Shown here: positions 36,399 to 46,927 of the stretch, piece by piece
Numbering within the stretch: the stretch's first letter is position 1
Layout of the letters: the number at the start of each line of letters is the position of its first letter
From: Chelativorans sp. J32
Lineage (GTDB): Bacteria; Pseudomonadota; Alphaproteobacteria; Rhizobiales; Rhizobiaceae
Direction: 5' to 3'
Length of the DNA: 64,000 bases
Assembly: GCF_000518985.1 (NCBI RefSeq)
Contig: NZ_JAEQ01000008.1
Location: forward strand, 91,548 to 155,547
Notes under the pieces: generated by a model
Seen by the model: only the letters and a program-made list of their open reading frames with translations
Told to the model about the DNA's origin: nothing
Database searches by the model: none
Translations under genes and position numbers: made by a program

Positions 36399-38818
36399 TG
36401 CCAGACCTTCTTCTTGAACTTCGCAGCGAAGAAATCCCCGCCCGCATGCAGCGGAAGGCCGCGGGCGACCTGAAGAAGCTCCTGACGGATGGTCTGGTGA
36501 ATGCGGGGCTCACCTACGAGGCCGCCACCGAATACTGGACGCCGCGCCGCCTGGCGCTTGATGTCCGCGGCGTCACCGCCCGCTCGCGCGATGTGCGCGA
36601 GGAGATCAAGGGGCCGTCCACCAGCGCGCCGGAACAGGCGATCCAGGGCTTTCTCCGAAAGGCCGGCCTCACCGATATCGCCCAGGCGCATGTGCACACC
36701 GACCCCAAGAAGGGCGATTTCTACGTCGCGCACATCGAAAAGAAAGGCCGTCTCGCCGAAGAGATCATCGCCGAACTGATGCCAGCCATCATCCGCGATT
36801 TCCCCTGGCCGAAATCCATGCGCTGGGGCGCGGCCTCCCGCAATCCGGGCTCGCTGCGCTGGGTCCGCCCGCTGCAGTCCATCATCTGCACCTTCGGCCC
36901 GGAGACCGAGGAGCCGGTGGTGGTCGATTTCGAGATCGACGGCATCCGCTCCGGCAACGTCACCTACGGCCATCGCTTCCACGCGCCGGGGGCGATCACC
37001 GTCCGCCGTTTCGATGACTATGTGGAGAAGCTGGAACAGGCGAAGGTCGTACTCGATGCCGAGCGGCGCAGGCGCATCATCCTTGATGACGCGAAGAACC
37101 TTGCTTTCGCAAGCGGCCTGGAACTGGTCGAGGACGAGGGCCTCCTGGAAGAGGTCTCCGGCCTTGTCGAATGGCCGGCGGTGCTGATGGGTGAGTTCGA
37201 GGAGGCCTATCTGGAAATCCCGCCTGAGGTCGTCCGTCTGACCATCCGCGCCAACCAGAAGTGCTTCGTCACGCGCCCGCAGGGCGAGGCGGGAAAACTC
37301 TCCAACCGTTTCATCATCACGGCCAATATCGAGGCTTCGGATGGCGGCAAGGAGATCGCCTACGGCAACGGCAAGGTAGTACGCGCGCGCCTTTCCGACG
37401 CGCTCTATTTCTGGAAAACGGACCAGGCCGACCTGCCGGACCTCGACCGGTTAAAGGACTCCGCCGAAAAATTCGGCCTGGATCTCAAGAAGCCGCTCGA
37501 CCAGCGCATGGCGCGGCTCGACCATCTGAACGTCACCTTCCATGCCAAGCTCGGCACGCAAGGCGAGCGCGTGGAGCGCATCCGCCGGCTGGCGCGCGAG
37601 TTGGCCCCGATCGTCGGCGCCGATCCTGCGCTTGCCGAACGCGCGGCCGTGCTCGCCAAGGCCGATTTGCAAACGGAGGTGGTGGGCGAGTTCCCGGAAC
37701 TCCAGGGCGCAATGGGCCGCAAGTATGCCGAGCTTCAGGGCGAGCACCCGTCTGTCGCCCGCGCGCTCGAAGAGCATTACAAGCCGCTCGGGCCGTCAGA
37801 TATCGTGCCGACCGATCCGGTCTCGGTGGCGGTCGCGCTTGCCGACAAGCTCGATACGCTCGTGGGCTTCTGGGCCATCGACGAGAAGCCGACAGGGAGC
37901 AAGGACCCGTATGCGCTCCGCCGCGCCGCGCTCGGCGTGATCCGGATCGTGGTGGAGAATGGGGTGAGAGCTGAACTGTCCGAGCTTATAGTGGGCGCAA
38001 TGCTCCCAATATTGGCAATCTTGCAGGATCGCTTTGCCGACAAGAAAATGCTCAACCATTTTGCTCACTTGATGATGGTTGAGCGATCGACCAAGCGTAT
38101 GACAACTAGGCAAAAGATTGCATTCTTGTTGGTTGATTCTCCTCCGCGATTAGCGTTTCCGTATGATCCCATTGTGGCTAGCGATGACCTCCTCTCCTTC
38201 TTCCACGACCGCCTGAAAGTCTACCTGCGCGACAAGGGCGCGCGCTACGATCTCATCGACGCGGTTCTGGCGAGTGGCCGCCCGATCTCTCCCCTTGAGG
38301 GGGAGATGTCGCCGAAGGCGACAGAGGGGGGTAAGGACACCGCCAAGGCACTGCCGGGCATCTCCCCCTCAAGGGGGGAGATCACGCCTTCATCCAACGA
38401 CGACCTGCTCCTGATCGTTCGCCGTGTCGAAGCGCTTTCGAACTTGCTCGGCACCGAAACCGGCCAGAACCTGCTCGCGGGCACCAAGCGGGCGGCGAAC
38501 ATCCTTGCGGCCGAGGAGAAGAAGGGTACCAGGATTGCCGAGGCCGTCGATCCCGCGCTTCTCAAGGAAGAGGCGGAGATGCGCCTCTTCAGCGCGGTGA
38601 ATCAGGCCGAGAAGGAAGCCGGCGAAGCGATTCAGAAACAAAACTTTTCCGCCGCCATGACGGCGCTGGCCGCGCTGCGCGAGCCTATCGATTCATTCTT
38701 CGAGAAAGTCCTCGTAAATGACGAGAATGATTCAATACGCGCCAATCGCCTTGGCCTCCTGAAGCGCATCCGTGAGGCGACCGGTCAGGTGGCGGATTTC
38801 TCGAAGATCGCGGGGTAG
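36398..38818 (+). CDS. glyS: Glycyl-tRNA synthetase beta subunit with two internal insertions
   Basis: An 806-residue beta chain, longer than the usual ~690-720. The N-terminus [18 protein letters not shown] is canonical. The tRNA-binding core and the C-terminal anticodon region ([24 protein letters not shown]) are intact. Two extra segments account for the length. Residues ~523-598 are encoded by distinctly AT-richer DNA (37965-38190). Residues 630-662 ([16 protein letters not shown] and onward) come from an in-frame palindromic repeat. Both lie between conserved blocks, next to [20 protein letters not shown]. The frame is open throughout, so the enzyme is presumably functional. The start is the fourth copy of a tandem repeat. 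Confidence 0.95.
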   Translation: MPDLLLELRSEEIPARMQRKAAGDLKKLLTDGLVNAGLTYEAATEYWTPRRLALDVRGVTARSRDVREEIKGPSTSAPEQAIQGFLRKAGLTDIAQAHVHTDPKKGDFYVAHIEKKGRLAEEIIAELMPAIIRDFPWPKSMRWGAASRNPGSLRWVRPLQSIICTFGPETEEPVVVDFEIDGIRSGNVTYGHRFHAPGAITVRRFDDYVEKLEQAKVVLDAERRRRIILDDAKNLAFASGLELVEDEGLLEEVSGLVEWPAVLMGEFEEAYLEIPPEVVRLTIRANQKCFVTRPQGEAGKLSNRFIITANIEASDGGKEIAYGNGKVVRARLSDALYFWKTDQADLPDLDRLKDSAEKFGLDLKKPLDQRMARLDHLNVTFHAKLGTQGERVERIRRLARELAPIVGADPALAERAAVLAKADLQTEVVGEFPELQGAMGRKYAELQGEHPSVARALEEHYKPLGPSDIVPTDPVSVAVALADKLDTLVGFWAIDEKPTGSKDPYALRRAALGVIRIVVENGVRAELSELIVGAMLPILAILQDRFADKKMLNHFAHLMMVERSTKRMTTRQKIAFLLVDSPPRLAFPYDPIVASDDLLSFFHDRLKVYLRDKGARYDLIDAVLASGRPISPLEGEMSPKATEGGKDTAKALPGISPSRGEITPSSNDDLLLIVRRVEALSNLLGTETGQNLLAGTKRAANILAAEEKKGTRIAEAVDPALLKEEAEMRLFSAVNQAEKEAGEAIQKQNFSAAMTALAALREPIDSFFEKVLVNDENDSIRANRLGLLKRIREATGQVADFSKIAG
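38285..38382. repeat. Rhizobiales-type palindromic element inserted in frame within glyS
   Basis: Two 23-base inverted arms, 38285-38307 and 38360-38382, are complementary at 22 of 23 positions. Each arm is itself a hairpin around CCCCTTGAGGGG or CCCCCTCAAGGGG. A third hairpin, GTCGCC-GAA-GGCGAC, lies at 38308-38322. The decoded motif SPLEGEM...SPSRGE is what such elements give when they sit in coding sequence. It contributes 33 codons without disturbing the frame. Confidence 0.85.
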
Positions 38819-38893
38819 GCCATCAGCCGCGGCAGTTAGGCTAAGCCTTGCCCTCGGCCCTTCGTCGGGATAGGCACCTTGCAGTAAAAGGGA

Positions 38894-39853
38894 ATGAGCG
38901 TGGCCGAGATCCTTCCGCAGGAGAATGCTCTTGACGCAGCCAGCCGCCTGCTGGTGACGGGGGAGCCGGTCGCAATCCCCACGGAGACGGTCTACGGACT
39001 TGCAGCTGATGCCACCAATGGCGAGGCGGTCGCTCGCATCTTTGAGGCGAAGGGCAGGCCCCGCTTCAATCCGCTCATTGCCCATGTGGCCGATGTCAAT
39101 ATGGCGCAGCGGATCGCTCACTTCTCACCGCTAGCGCAGCGCCTGGCTGAAGCCTTCTGGCCCGGCCCCCTCACGCTCGTATTGCCGCAGCGCGACGCTT
39201 CAGGGATTCATCCGCTCGTCACCGCCGGGCTGGACACGATCGCGCTGCGCTGCCCGCAAGGTTTCGGCCGTGAGGTGATCGCCCGGCTCGGGCGCCCGCT
39301 CGCTGCTCCCAGCGCCAATATATCCGGCCGCGTGACGGGAACCACCGCGCAGGCGGTAGACGCGGCGCTCGGTGATCGCATCAAGCTTATTGTCGATGGC
39401 GGCCCGACCAGGGTCGGACTCGAATCCACCATCGTCAAAGTGGCGGAGGACGGGATCGTCCTCCTGCGCCCGGGCGGACTGGCTGTCGAGGAGATCGAGC
39501 GCGCTGCTGGTGCGCCGGTGAAGCGTGGGGCACGGGGCGTTCAAGCTCCGGGAATGCTCGCCTCGCATTATGCACCGCAGGCGGGGATCAGGCTCGACAT
39601 CGACGAGATTCTGCCGGGCGAGGCGCTGCTTGCCTTCGGGCCGGACCGGGCGAGGGGAGCGGCACAGGCTGTCCTGACCCTCAATCTTTCGCCCGCCGCG
39701 GATCTTCGCGAGGCGGCGGCCAATCTCTTCTCCTATCTCTCCAAGCTCGATGCTTCCGGTGCTAAGACCATCGCTGTCGAGCCGGTGCCCAGGCATGGGC
39801 TCGGAGAAGCGATCAATGATCGTCTGGCGCGGGCGGCCGCCCCACGGGATTGA
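38894..39853 (+). CDS. tsaC: L-threonylcarbamoyladenylate synthase (Sua5/TsaC long form)
   Basis: A 319-residue protein that makes threonylcarbamoyl-AMP for t6A37 of tRNA. The YrdC domain (about 1-205) has PTETVYGLAADATNGEAV near residue 32, KGRPRFNPLIAHV and PSANISGRVTGT. The C-terminal Sua5 domain follows after a linker (APGMLASHYAPQ). The two-domain length marks it as Sua5 type rather than the short TsaC. ATG 38894 follows AAAAGGGA. Confidence 0.93.
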   Translation: MSVAEILPQENALDAASRLLVTGEPVAIPTETVYGLAADATNGEAVARIFEAKGRPRFNPLIAHVADVNMAQRIAHFSPLAQRLAEAFWPGPLTLVLPQRDASGIHPLVTAGLDTIALRCPQGFGREVIARLGRPLAAPSANISGRVTGTTAQAVDAALGDRIKLIVDGGPTRVGLESTIVKVAEDGIVLLRPGGLAVEEIERAAGAPVKRGARGVQAPGMLASHYAPQAGIRLDIDEILPGEALLAFGPDRARGAAQAVLTLNLSPAADLREAAANLFSYLSKLDASGAKTIAVEPVPRHGLGEAINDRLARAAAPRD

Positions 39854-39868
39854 GCCGGCATGGAGTGA

Positions 39869-41308
39869 ATGCCCATGGATATTGAGACGGATATGCTTGA
39901 TCCAGCCCTCGTTGAGCGCTTCGTTGCCATTGTGGGCGAGCGGCACGCTCTTACGGATCCAGCCGATATCGCTCCTCATCTCATAGAGCGTCGTGGCCTG
40001 TGGAGTGGCGGCCGCAGCAGCCTGGTGCTGAAGCCGGGCAGCACGGCGGAAGTAAGCAGGATCCTGAAGCTCGCAACGGAGACGGGCACGCCGATCGTTC
40101 CGCAGGGCGGCAATACAGGTCTTGTCGGTGGCCAGATGCCGGATGCCACGGGCCGCGAAGTCATCCTTTCCACCGCGCGTCTCAACCGTATCCGGGAGAT
40201 CGACCTTTCCTCCAACACCGCAACGGTCGAGGCCGGTGTCGTGCTCCAAGTGCTCCAGGAGGAGGCGGCGAAGAATGATCGCCTCTTCCCGCTTGCTCTT
40301 GGCTCGCAAGGGTCTTGCCAGATCGGCGGCAATCTCTCCTCGAATGCCGGCGGTATCGGCGCACTCGCTTACGGCGTGGCGCGGGATCTCTGCCTCGGCC
40401 TGGAGGTCGTCCTGCCCACCGGTGAGATTTTCGACGACCTTCGCAAGCTCAAGAAGGACAATACCGGCTACGATCTGAAGGATCTCTTCATCGGCGCCGA
40501 GGGCACGCTGGGCGTCATCACGGCAGCGGTCGTGAAGCTCTATCCCAAGCCGAAGGGGCGTGAGCTTGCCTGGGTGGGCCTCGGTTCACCAGTCGATGCT
40601 CTGAGGCTGTTCGAGCTTGCGAACGACAAGGCCGGCACGGCGCTCACAATGTTCGAACTGATAGAGAGAACCCCGCTCGATTTCGTGCTGCGGCATTTTC
40701 CAGTGCACCGGCCGCCCTTGGCCGAGCCTCATCCATGGAACGTGATGCTCGAGATCTCCTCGGGCCGTTCGGCAGAAGACGCGCGCGCCCTCATCGAGGA
40801 CATACTGGAGACCGCCTTCGAGTCAGATTACGTTAACGACGCGACCATCGCGCAGAACGAGACCCAGCAGCAAGTGCTGCGCCAGATGCGTGAAGACATG
40901 TCGGACGCCCAAAGGCACGAAGGCAGCTCGATCAAGCACGACATCTCCGTGCCGGTGGCTGCAATCCCCGAATTCATTGCCCGCGCTGCACTGGCCGTCC
41001 AGGAGATCGTGCCCGGCGCCCGCGTCGTTTGTTTCGGCCACATGGGCGATGGCAATCTGCACTACAACATCGCCCAGCCTGTCGGTTTCTCCGCAGAGGA
41101 ATATCTCGGCCACTACCGGGCGATGAACGATGCGGTGCACGCCATCGTCCGTTCCCTCGGCGGCTCTTTTTCGGCCGAGCACGGCATCGGCCGCATGAAG
41201 AGGGAGGAGCTTCTTGCCACCCAGTCACCGGTCGCCACGGATCTCATGCGCCGCGTGAAAACGGCGTTCGACCCGGCGGGCATCATGAATCCCGGCAAGG
41301 TGATCTGA
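39869..41308 (+). CDS. FAD-binding oxidoreductase (GlcD / D-2-hydroxyacid dehydrogenase type)
   Basis: A 479-residue flavoprotein. The FAD-binding half has PIVPQGGNTGLVGGQMP near residue 76 and NLSSNAGGIGALAYG near 156. The C-terminal half holds CFGHMGDGNLHYNIAQP and FSAEHGIGRMKREEL, shared with glycolate, D-lactate and D-2-hydroxyglutarate dehydrogenases. The substrate is not fixed by sequence. It follows the Sua5 gene by 15 bases. ATG 39869 and 39875 are both possible; the latter is better spaced from GGAG at 39862. Confidence 0.88.
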   Translation: MPMDIETDMLDPALVERFVAIVGERHALTDPADIAPHLIERRGLWSGGRSSLVLKPGSTAEVSRILKLATETGTPIVPQGGNTGLVGGQMPDATGREVILSTARLNRIREIDLSSNTATVEAGVVLQVLQEEAAKNDRLFPLALGSQGSCQIGGNLSSNAGGIGALAYGVARDLCLGLEVVLPTGEIFDDLRKLKKDNTGYDLKDLFIGAEGTLGVITAAVVKLYPKPKGRELAWVGLGSPVDALRLFELANDKAGTALTMFELIERTPLDFVLRHFPVHRPPLAEPHPWNVMLEISSGRSAEDARALIEDILETAFESDYVNDATIAQNETQQQVLRQMREDMSDAQRHEGSSIKHDISVPVAAIPEFIARAALAVQEIVPGARVVCFGHMGDGNLHYNIAQPVGFSAEEYLGHYRAMNDAVHAIVRSLGGSFSAEHGIGRMKREELLATQSPVATDLMRRVKTAFDPAGIMNPGKVI

Positions 41309-41505
41309 ACCCCGTCACTTCGGTGAGAAAGTCTTCACAAAGCTTATCTTGTCGTAAAATGCGCTGGCGCGTAATCAGCAAAATTTAACTGACTTTCTAA
41401 GCCCGGAAGTAAGAACCCCGGGGCTAGTCTTCCCTCCATACAGACCGGGTCAACTGGTCGGGGAGAACCGGACAACCGGCTCTCGGGAGCAACAGGAAGG
41501 CAACA

Positions 41506-42102
41506 ATGGCAATTGGTCTGAAACCGGTCTGGGCTGGGCGGGCGCTACGGCTCGATCCGTTCCGCCTGCCGCAGGTGGTAAGCTACGCAGCGCAAGATAG
41601 TTTTGGAGAGGTAACCTTCACGATCGGTCCTCGTGGCGTCCGCATGCGCCGCGTCCTGGACAAGGCTCAGCTGCCGGTCACCTTCGCCTTGCCCCCGTCC
41701 GCTTTCCGTGGCGTTGCCGCGCGCGCGATCGAGGATGAGGATGGCCAGGTGACGATCACGCTGGAACTCCTCCACACCGACCCGAAATTGTCCGTGCCTC
41801 TGCTTGTGGCTGGGGACCTCGACGATGTCGCTGCCGATTGGCGTGCCTGGGCGGAAGCCTTTCAACTGCCGATGCTGTTGGTCGAGTCCGACGGCATAGC
41901 GCGCACCCTCGATGAGTCGTTGGGGAATGTGAAGAAGCGCGTGGCGCAGGATCGACGCCAGGGCAGCGCCGTGCGCCTGCGTCGTCCCCGCTTCCTCGCG
42001 CGCCGCAGGAAAGGCACGCTCGGCCTGCGTCTCGTGGTCGATGGCGAGGAGATTATCGCCGCAGGCCCGGCTGGTCGTTCGGACACGCAGGAAGCGCTGT
42101 AG
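41506..42102 (+). CDS. Hypothetical protein of the DUF6101 type
   Basis: A 198-residue soluble protein beginning MAIGLKPVWAGRALRLDPFR, with FTIGPRGVRMRRVLDKAQLPVTF and a basic stretch SAVRLRRPRFLARRRKGTL near residue 160. It resembles proteins annotated as DUF6101 in Rhizobiales, with no known role. The basic C-terminal region suggests nucleic-acid or membrane contact, which is speculation. It is preceded by a 197-base leader and the ribosome site AGGAAGG, and converges with ubiA. Confidence 0.75.
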   Translation: MAIGLKPVWAGRALRLDPFRLPQVVSYAAQDSFGEVTFTIGPRGVRMRRVLDKAQLPVTFALPPSAFRGVAARAIEDEDGQVTITLELLHTDPKLSVPLLVAGDLDDVAADWRAWAEAFQLPMLLVESDGIARTLDESLGNVKKRVAQDRRQGSAVRLRRPRFLARRRKGTLGLRLVVDGEEIIAAGPAGRSDTQEAL

Positions 42103-42130
42103 AGATCACTGCCGGGGTGGAAGCCGGCAA

Positions 42131-43120
42131 TCAGAAATACGGGCTGATCGAGGCCCAGGCTCCTCCGCAAAGGAGGCCCAGAAAGATCAGCCAGCCCACG
42201 ACCGAGTTGGATTTGAACAGCGCCAGGCACTGATCCGGATCGTCGATATCGAGGACCCGGATCTGCCGCGCCATATGCGCGCCGGCCGCGACCAGCCCGG
42301 CAAGCGCCGGCATGGGCACGGCGGCAAGAGCAAAGGCGACGGCGAAGAAGAGAAGCGCTCCGCCATAGAGCGCGACGAGCCAGCGTTTGGTATGCTCCGC
42401 GAACAGGCGTGCGGTGGAGCGGACGCCGACCAGCGCATCATCCTCCTTGTCCTGATGGGCATAGATCGTGTCATATCCGATCACCCACAGGATCGAGCCG
42501 CAATAAAGGAGGAAAGGCGCCAGCGATAGGCTGCCGAAATATACGGCCCAGCCCATCAGCGCACCCCAGGAAAATGCAAGCCCCAGAAAGAACTGGGGCC
42601 AGTCCGTGAATCTCTTCGCGAAGGGATAGACCGCCACCACCAGGAGCGACGCGAGCCCCACCAGGATTGCGAAGGCATTGAACTGCAAGAGCACCAGAAG
42701 CCCCACCAGCGCCTGCGCCACGAGGAAGGACCACGCCTGCTTCCGCGAGACCTGGCCGGAGGGAAGCGGGCGCGAGCGGGTCCGCTCCACCTTCTCGTCG
42801 ATATCCAGGTCGACGATGTCGTTATAGGTGCAGCCGGCACCGCGCATCGCGATGGCACCCACGAGGAAGAGGAAGAGGTGCCACAGCGACGGCATCTCGC
42901 TTAATATCCGGGCGCCGGGAACGGCACCTGAGGCAGCGGCCATCGCAAGAGACCACCAGCAGGGCCAAAGCAGGAGCTTCCAGCCGATCGGACGATCCCA
43001 GCGGGCAAGCTGAGCATAGGGCCAGGCTATGCGAGGCAGGAGGCGGTAGACCCAGTGGCCGGACGGCGCATCGGCAACACGGCCACGCATCTGCCGGGAT
43101 TGGATGACGTCCATCTGCAC
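42131..43120 (-). CDS. ubiA: 4-hydroxybenzoate polyprenyltransferase
   Basis: A 329-residue integral membrane enzyme that attaches the polyprenyl tail to 4-hydroxybenzoate in ubiquinone synthesis. The two Asp-rich motifs are present: YNDIVDLDIDEKVERTRSRP near residue 99 and YDTIYAHQDKEDDALVG near residue 218. They are separated by typical membrane helices; about nine are visible in all. It is convergent with the DUF6101 gene and divergent from purD. Confidence 0.95.
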   Translation of the reverse strand: MQMDVIQSRQMRGRVADAPSGHWVYRLLPRIAWPYAQLARWDRPIGWKLLLWPCWWSLAMAAASGAVPGARILSEMPSLWHLFLFLVGAIAMRGAGCTYNDIVDLDIDEKVERTRSRPLPSGQVSRKQAWSFLVAQALVGLLVLLQFNAFAILVGLASLLVVAVYPFAKRFTDWPQFFLGLAFSWGALMGWAVYFGSLSLAPFLLYCGSILWVIGYDTIYAHQDKEDDALVGVRSTARLFAEHTKRWLVALYGGALLFFAVAFALAAVPMPALAGLVAAGAHMARQIRVLDIDDPDQCLALFKSNSVVGWLIFLGLLCGGAWASISPYF

Positions 43121-43270
43121 TAACCTCTCGCCTGCGGAGACGCGAACTGGAGTGGCAAGCCGGGCGGTCTACGTCAAGCCAATCCTTTCTTGATATGTCT
43201 TCTCGCGGCTTGACCTCGGCCCGTTTCGGCCATAGCCCGGTGTCACGAAATCGGGATAACGGGCAGGTTC

Positions 43271-44557
43271 ATGAAAGTTCTCCTCATCGGGTCGGGCGGG
43301 CGCGAGCATGCTCTGGCGTGGAAACTGACCGCTTCGCCTCTCCTGGAGAGACTCTATGCCGCGCCTGGAAATCCGGGCATTGCCAAACATGCCGAATGTG
43401 TCGAGCTCGATATCCGCGATAATGGTGCGGTGGTCGATTTCTGCCGGGACAATGGGGTGGACTTCGTGGTGGTCGGCCCTGAGGCGCCCCTGGTGGCGGG
43501 TCTTGCCGATGACCTGATCGCCGCCGGGATTCCGGTCTTCGGGCCGACGGCTGAGGCAGCGCAGCTGGAAGGGTCGAAGGGCTTCACCAAGGATCTCTGC
43601 GCAGCATACGGCATTCCCACCGCCGCCTATGCCCGCTTCGGTGATGCGACGCATGCCAAGGATTATCTGCGCAAGGTGGGCACCCCCATCGTCATCAAGG
43701 CGGACGGGCTGGCCGCCGGGAAGGGCGTCACGATCGCCATGACCGAGGACGAGGCCTTTGCTGCCGTCGATGATTGTTTTTCCGGCATTTTCGGCGATGC
43801 AGGCGCGGAGGTGGTGATCGAGGAATTGTTGGAGGGTGAGGAGGCGAGCTTCTTCTGCCTCTGCGACGGCAAGACGGCGCTGCCATTTGGAACCGCACAG
43901 GACCACAAACGTGTGGGCGAGGGCGATACGGGTCCGAATACCGGCGGAATGGGCGCCTATTCCCCGGCGCCCGTAATGTCGCCCGAGATGATTTCCAGGG
44001 TGATGGGGGAGATCATCGAGCCGACATTGAAGGGCATGGAGGAAAAGGGGGCGCCGTTCATTGGCGTGCTCTATGCAGGGCTCATGATCACGGACGAAGG
44101 TCCGAAGCTCATCGAATACAATGTGCGCTTTGGGGATCCCGAATGCCAGGTGCTGATGCTCCGGCTGAAGGACGATCTTTTATCATTGATGAAGGGCGCG
44201 GTCGATGGCCAGCTTGCGCATATGTCCGTGCGTTGGAGCGACGATGCGGCACTCACCGTGGTCATGGCTGCAAAGGGTTATCCCGGCACGCCCGAAAAGG
44301 GTTCGGTGATCCGGGGATCGGAGGCCGCTACGGCTGAAGGCGTCGAGATCTTTCATGCCGGCACCGCCCTGAAGGACGGCGAACTGGTCGCAAATGGCGG
44401 CCGCGTGCTCAACGTGACGGCGCTCGGCAGCACCGTGACCGAAGCGCGGGACAAGGCCTATGACGCCATCGGCCGGATCGATTGGCCGGAGGGTTTTTGT
44501 CGACGCGACATCGGTTGGCGGGCGATCGAGCGGGAAGCGGCTGGAACGAAGCCCTGA
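43271..44557 (+). CDS. purD: Phosphoribosylamine-glycine ligase (GAR synthetase)
   Basis: A 428-residue ATP-grasp enzyme of purine synthesis. It begins [19 protein letters not shown]. The ATP-binding core has [17 protein letters not shown] and [15 protein letters not shown], and the family signature [18 protein letters not shown] is near residue 286. The length is normal. ATG 43271 follows GGGCAGG. It is divergent from ubiA. Confidence 0.98.
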   Translation: MKVLLIGSGGREHALAWKLTASPLLERLYAAPGNPGIAKHAECVELDIRDNGAVVDFCRDNGVDFVVVGPEAPLVAGLADDLIAAGIPVFGPTAEAAQLEGSKGFTKDLCAAYGIPTAAYARFGDATHAKDYLRKVGTPIVIKADGLAAGKGVTIAMTEDEAFAAVDDCFSGIFGDAGAEVVIEELLEGEEASFFCLCDGKTALPFGTAQDHKRVGEGDTGPNTGGMGAYSPAPVMSPEMISRVMGEIIEPTLKGMEEKGAPFIGVLYAGLMITDEGPKLIEYNVRFGDPECQVLMLRLKDDLLSLMKGAVDGQLAHMSVRWSDDAALTVVMAAKGYPGTPEKGSVIRGSEAATAEGVEIFHAGTALKDGELVANGGRVLNVTALGSTVTEARDKAYDAIGRIDWPEGFCRRDIGWRAIEREAAGTKP

Positions 44558-44652
44558 CCCGCCGTCATTCGACACTGGATTATCTTCAAGCAAGGGCGTC
44601 GGAATCTCCATTGGCCAGTCGTCTTCAAGGCGGATGAGCCACGGAGAGGACA

Positions 44653-45303
44653 ATGACCCCCATCATTACGGCCTTTGAACAGTCCCCCGATCGCGGCAGG
44701 GGCCTCGCGCGTGACATGCGCGTTCGCTGGGCCCTTGAGGAAGTGGGACAGCCTTACGAAGTTCGCCTTCTTTCGTTCAAGGCGATGAAGGAACCCGCGC
44801 ATCTGGCGCTTCATCCATTCGGGCAGATCCCGACCTATGAGGAAGGCAATCTCACCTTATTCGAGTCGGGGGCGATCGTGTTTCACATTGCGGAGCGGCA
44901 TGCGGGCTTGCTGCCGGAAGACGCGAACGCCCGGGCTCGCGCGATCACATGGATGTTTGCGGCGCTCAGCACGATCGAGCCCCCGGTGGTCGAGCGAGAA
45001 ATGGCCAGGTATCTGGAGGGCGAGGAGACCTGGTACGAGCAGCGCCTGCCTCTGGTCGAGGGGCGTATCCGCAACCGGTTGCGCGAGCTTTCCGATCGTC
45101 TCGGCGATGCCGACTGGCTCGACGGGGCTTTCAGCGCCGGTGACCTGCTAATGGTGACGGTCCTGCGCAGATTAGAAGGATCGGGGCTGGTGGAGGAATA
45201 TCAGAACCTCTCCGCTTATGTCGACCGTGGTAAGGCGCGGCCAGCCTACAAGCGTGCCTTCGAGGCTCAACTGGCGGTTTTTAGAGCCGCGTCGGCCGGA
45301 TGA
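44653..45303 (+). CDS. Glutathione S-transferase family protein
   Basis: A 216-residue two-domain GST. The thioredoxin-like N-terminal domain (about 1-80) has the GSH-contact motif PTYEEGNLTLFESGAIVFHI near residue 58, and an all-helical C-terminal domain follows. No catalytic Cys is seen at the usual N-terminal spot, so a Ser- or Tyr-type mechanism or a non-enzymatic role is likelier. ATG 44653 is preceded by GGAGAGGACA. The substrate is unknown. Confidence 0.87.
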   Translation: MTPIITAFEQSPDRGRGLARDMRVRWALEEVGQPYEVRLLSFKAMKEPAHLALHPFGQIPTYEEGNLTLFESGAIVFHIAERHAGLLPEDANARARAITWMFAALSTIEPPVVEREMARYLEGEETWYEQRLPLVEGRIRNRLRELSDRLGDADWLDGAFSAGDLLMVTVLRRLEGSGLVEEYQNLSAYVDRGKARPAYKRAFEAQLAVFRAASAG

Positions 45304-45375
45304 GAAAAGAAGGGCGCCTCCGCAGCTCTGCAGCCTTATCGCCGAGGCGCCGCAGTTCGCCCCGCAACGACAGAC

Positions 45376-45597
45376 CTAATCGCCCTCGAAGGGATCGGGC
45401 GCAGGACCGGTGGGTAGCGTGCCTTCGGCGGAGCGCTTCTGGTGATGGGCGAGCGAACATTGGATCGAGCAAAGCACGCCGCGGTCCGACCAGTAAGCCG
45501 CCCCGTTCTCGATCAAACCTTGGTAATAGGCGAAGCCCGGAGTGCCCATCGCCTTGCCGCACTCAACGCATTTGAACTTTTCCGGTCGCGCGAGCAT
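45376..45597 (-). CDS. Small Cys-rich (zinc-ribbon-like) protein
   Basis: A 73-residue protein with two Cys pairs, KCVECGKAMG near residue 9 and LCSIQCSLAHHQKR near residue 43, spaced as in a zinc ribbon or treble clef. I do not know its function; similar short proteins occur across Rhizobiales. It lies between a GST gene and pdxH without obvious linkage. Confidence 0.72.
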   Translation of the reverse strand: MLARPEKFKCVECGKAMGTPGFAYYQGLIENGAAYWSDRGVLCSIQCSLAHHQKRSAEGTLPTGPAPDPFEGD

Positions 45598-45718
45598 GGC
45601 GCCTCCATCTCTTCCCCTTCAATCTAACCGCTAGGCCAGACATGCTCAACGACCGCGTGAGTTTGCGATGGTCTTGGCAGTGAAGGGGATCGGGATGCGC
45701 CGGGCCCACGACCGGCCG

Positions 45719-46348
45719 TCAGGGATAGAGCCTGGTCTTCGACCAGCCCTCGTCGCCCTCACGCTTGAAAAGGACGCGGTCATGCAGGCGGAAGGGCCGG
45801 TCGTGCCAGAATTCGATGCTGACCGGCACGATGCGGAAACCGGACCAGTAAGAGGGACGCGGGATCTCGCCCACTGCGAATTTGGCCGTGTATTCGGCGA
45901 CTGCCTTTTCCAGCGCAAAACGGCTCTCGAGTGGACGCGACTGCTTTGATGCCCAAGCGCCTATCCGGCTGCCGCGCGGGCGCGATGCATAGTAAGCGTC
46001 AGCCTCCTCGTCGGGCACCTGTTCCACGGGACCCCTGACCCGCACCTGGCGACGCAGGCTTTTCCAGTGGAAACAGAGCGCTGCCTTCATGGACGATAAA
46101 ATTTCCTGTCCCTTTACGCTTTCAAAATTGGTATAAAAAACGAATCCTCGCTCATCGAATCCCTTGAGCAGGACCATTCGTACGTTCGGCATCCCATCCG
46201 GGTCCACCGTTGCGAGCGCCGTGGCGTTCGGGTCGTTGGGCTCGGAGCGTTCTGCGTCTTGCAGCCATTCTGCAAAGAGGCGGAAGGGTTCTCCAGCTTC
46301 GGTGAAATCCGCTTGGTTTAAGTCATTTTTAATCATCGTGTTGCTCAT
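45719..46348 (-). CDS. pdxH: Pyridoxine/pyridoxamine 5'-phosphate oxidase
   Basis: A 209-residue FMN enzyme forming pyridoxal 5'-phosphate. Conserved segments are [20 protein letters not shown] near residue 38, [14 protein letters not shown], and the C-terminal signature near residue 190 ([20 protein letters not shown]), which ends RLYP as in the family. I chose ATG 46348 (MSNTMIKN) with AGGA upstream. It is divergent from the next gene, leaving only 25 bases between starts. Confidence 0.96.
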   Translation of the reverse strand: MSNTMIKNDLNQADFTEAGEPFRLFAEWLQDAERSEPNDPNATALATVDPDGMPNVRMVLLKGFDERGFVFYTNFESVKGQEILSSMKAALCFHWKSLRRQVRVRGPVEQVPDEEADAYYASRPRGSRIGAWASKQSRPLESRFALEKAVAEYTAKFAVGEIPRPSYWSGFRIVPVSIEFWHDRPFRLHDRVLFKREGDEGWSKTRLYP

Positions 46349-46373
46349 TTTGTTTTCCTGAGGAGATCGCCGA

Positions 46374-46808
46374 TTGTCTGGAATGACGCAAGAGACAGAA
46401 ACCGGCAGCCGTTTGGCCCTGCGCACCTTTGGAAAGGTGGCGGCTCTTTTCGTCATATCTGTTTCAGCCCAGGCGTGCGTCATCGGTGGAAAGAAAGCCT
46501 CCCTCGACACGGTGCTTACGACGGGCTCTGTTCCGCGGCAAACACGTGTCTTTTCCGATGACAGCCTGGCGAAGGATGGACAGGCAATCCTCGCAGCGCT
46601 TTCGTCTGTCCCCGGCGAAACTGCCGGCCTGCCTTGGGAAAATCCCGAAAGCGGCGCCCGGGGCCTGATCACCGCTTATAGCGGTGAAGCGGAGTGCCTT
46701 GCCTTCACGACCACCCGAGAAAGCTTCGACGGAATCGGTCTCTATCAGGGGAAGGCCTGCCGCGATGCGGCCGGCAATCTGCGGATGCGCAGATTCGAGC
46801 AGCAATAG
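46374..46808 (+). CDS. RT0821/Lpp0805-like surface protein, TTG start
   Basis: A 144-residue protein. An N-terminal hydrophobic segment ([14 protein letters not shown]) ends in a Cys, suggesting a lipoprotein, although the lipobox (AQAC) is imperfect. The rest resembles the RT0821/Lpp0805 surface-protein family ([19 protein letters not shown], then [11 protein letters not shown]). TTG 46374 is chosen because AGGAG at 46361-46365 is 8 bases away; ATG 46383 would be too far. It is divergent from pdxH. Confidence 0.7.
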   Translation: MSGMTQETETGSRLALRTFGKVAALFVISVSAQACVIGGKKASLDTVLTTGSVPRQTRVFSDDSLAKDGQAILAALSSVPGETAGLPWENPESGARGLITAYSGEAECLAFTTTRESFDGIGLYQGKACRDAAGNLRMRRFEQQ

Positions 46809-46927
46809 TGGACTCACGCCTCCCTCTGGAATTTGGCCGCCCGAATGCGCATATATCGGGTGAATGCTGAATCTATTGGCAAAAACACTCTTTCGCGGCA
46901 CTTCCTGCCGCCTTTGGGCTAGGCAGA

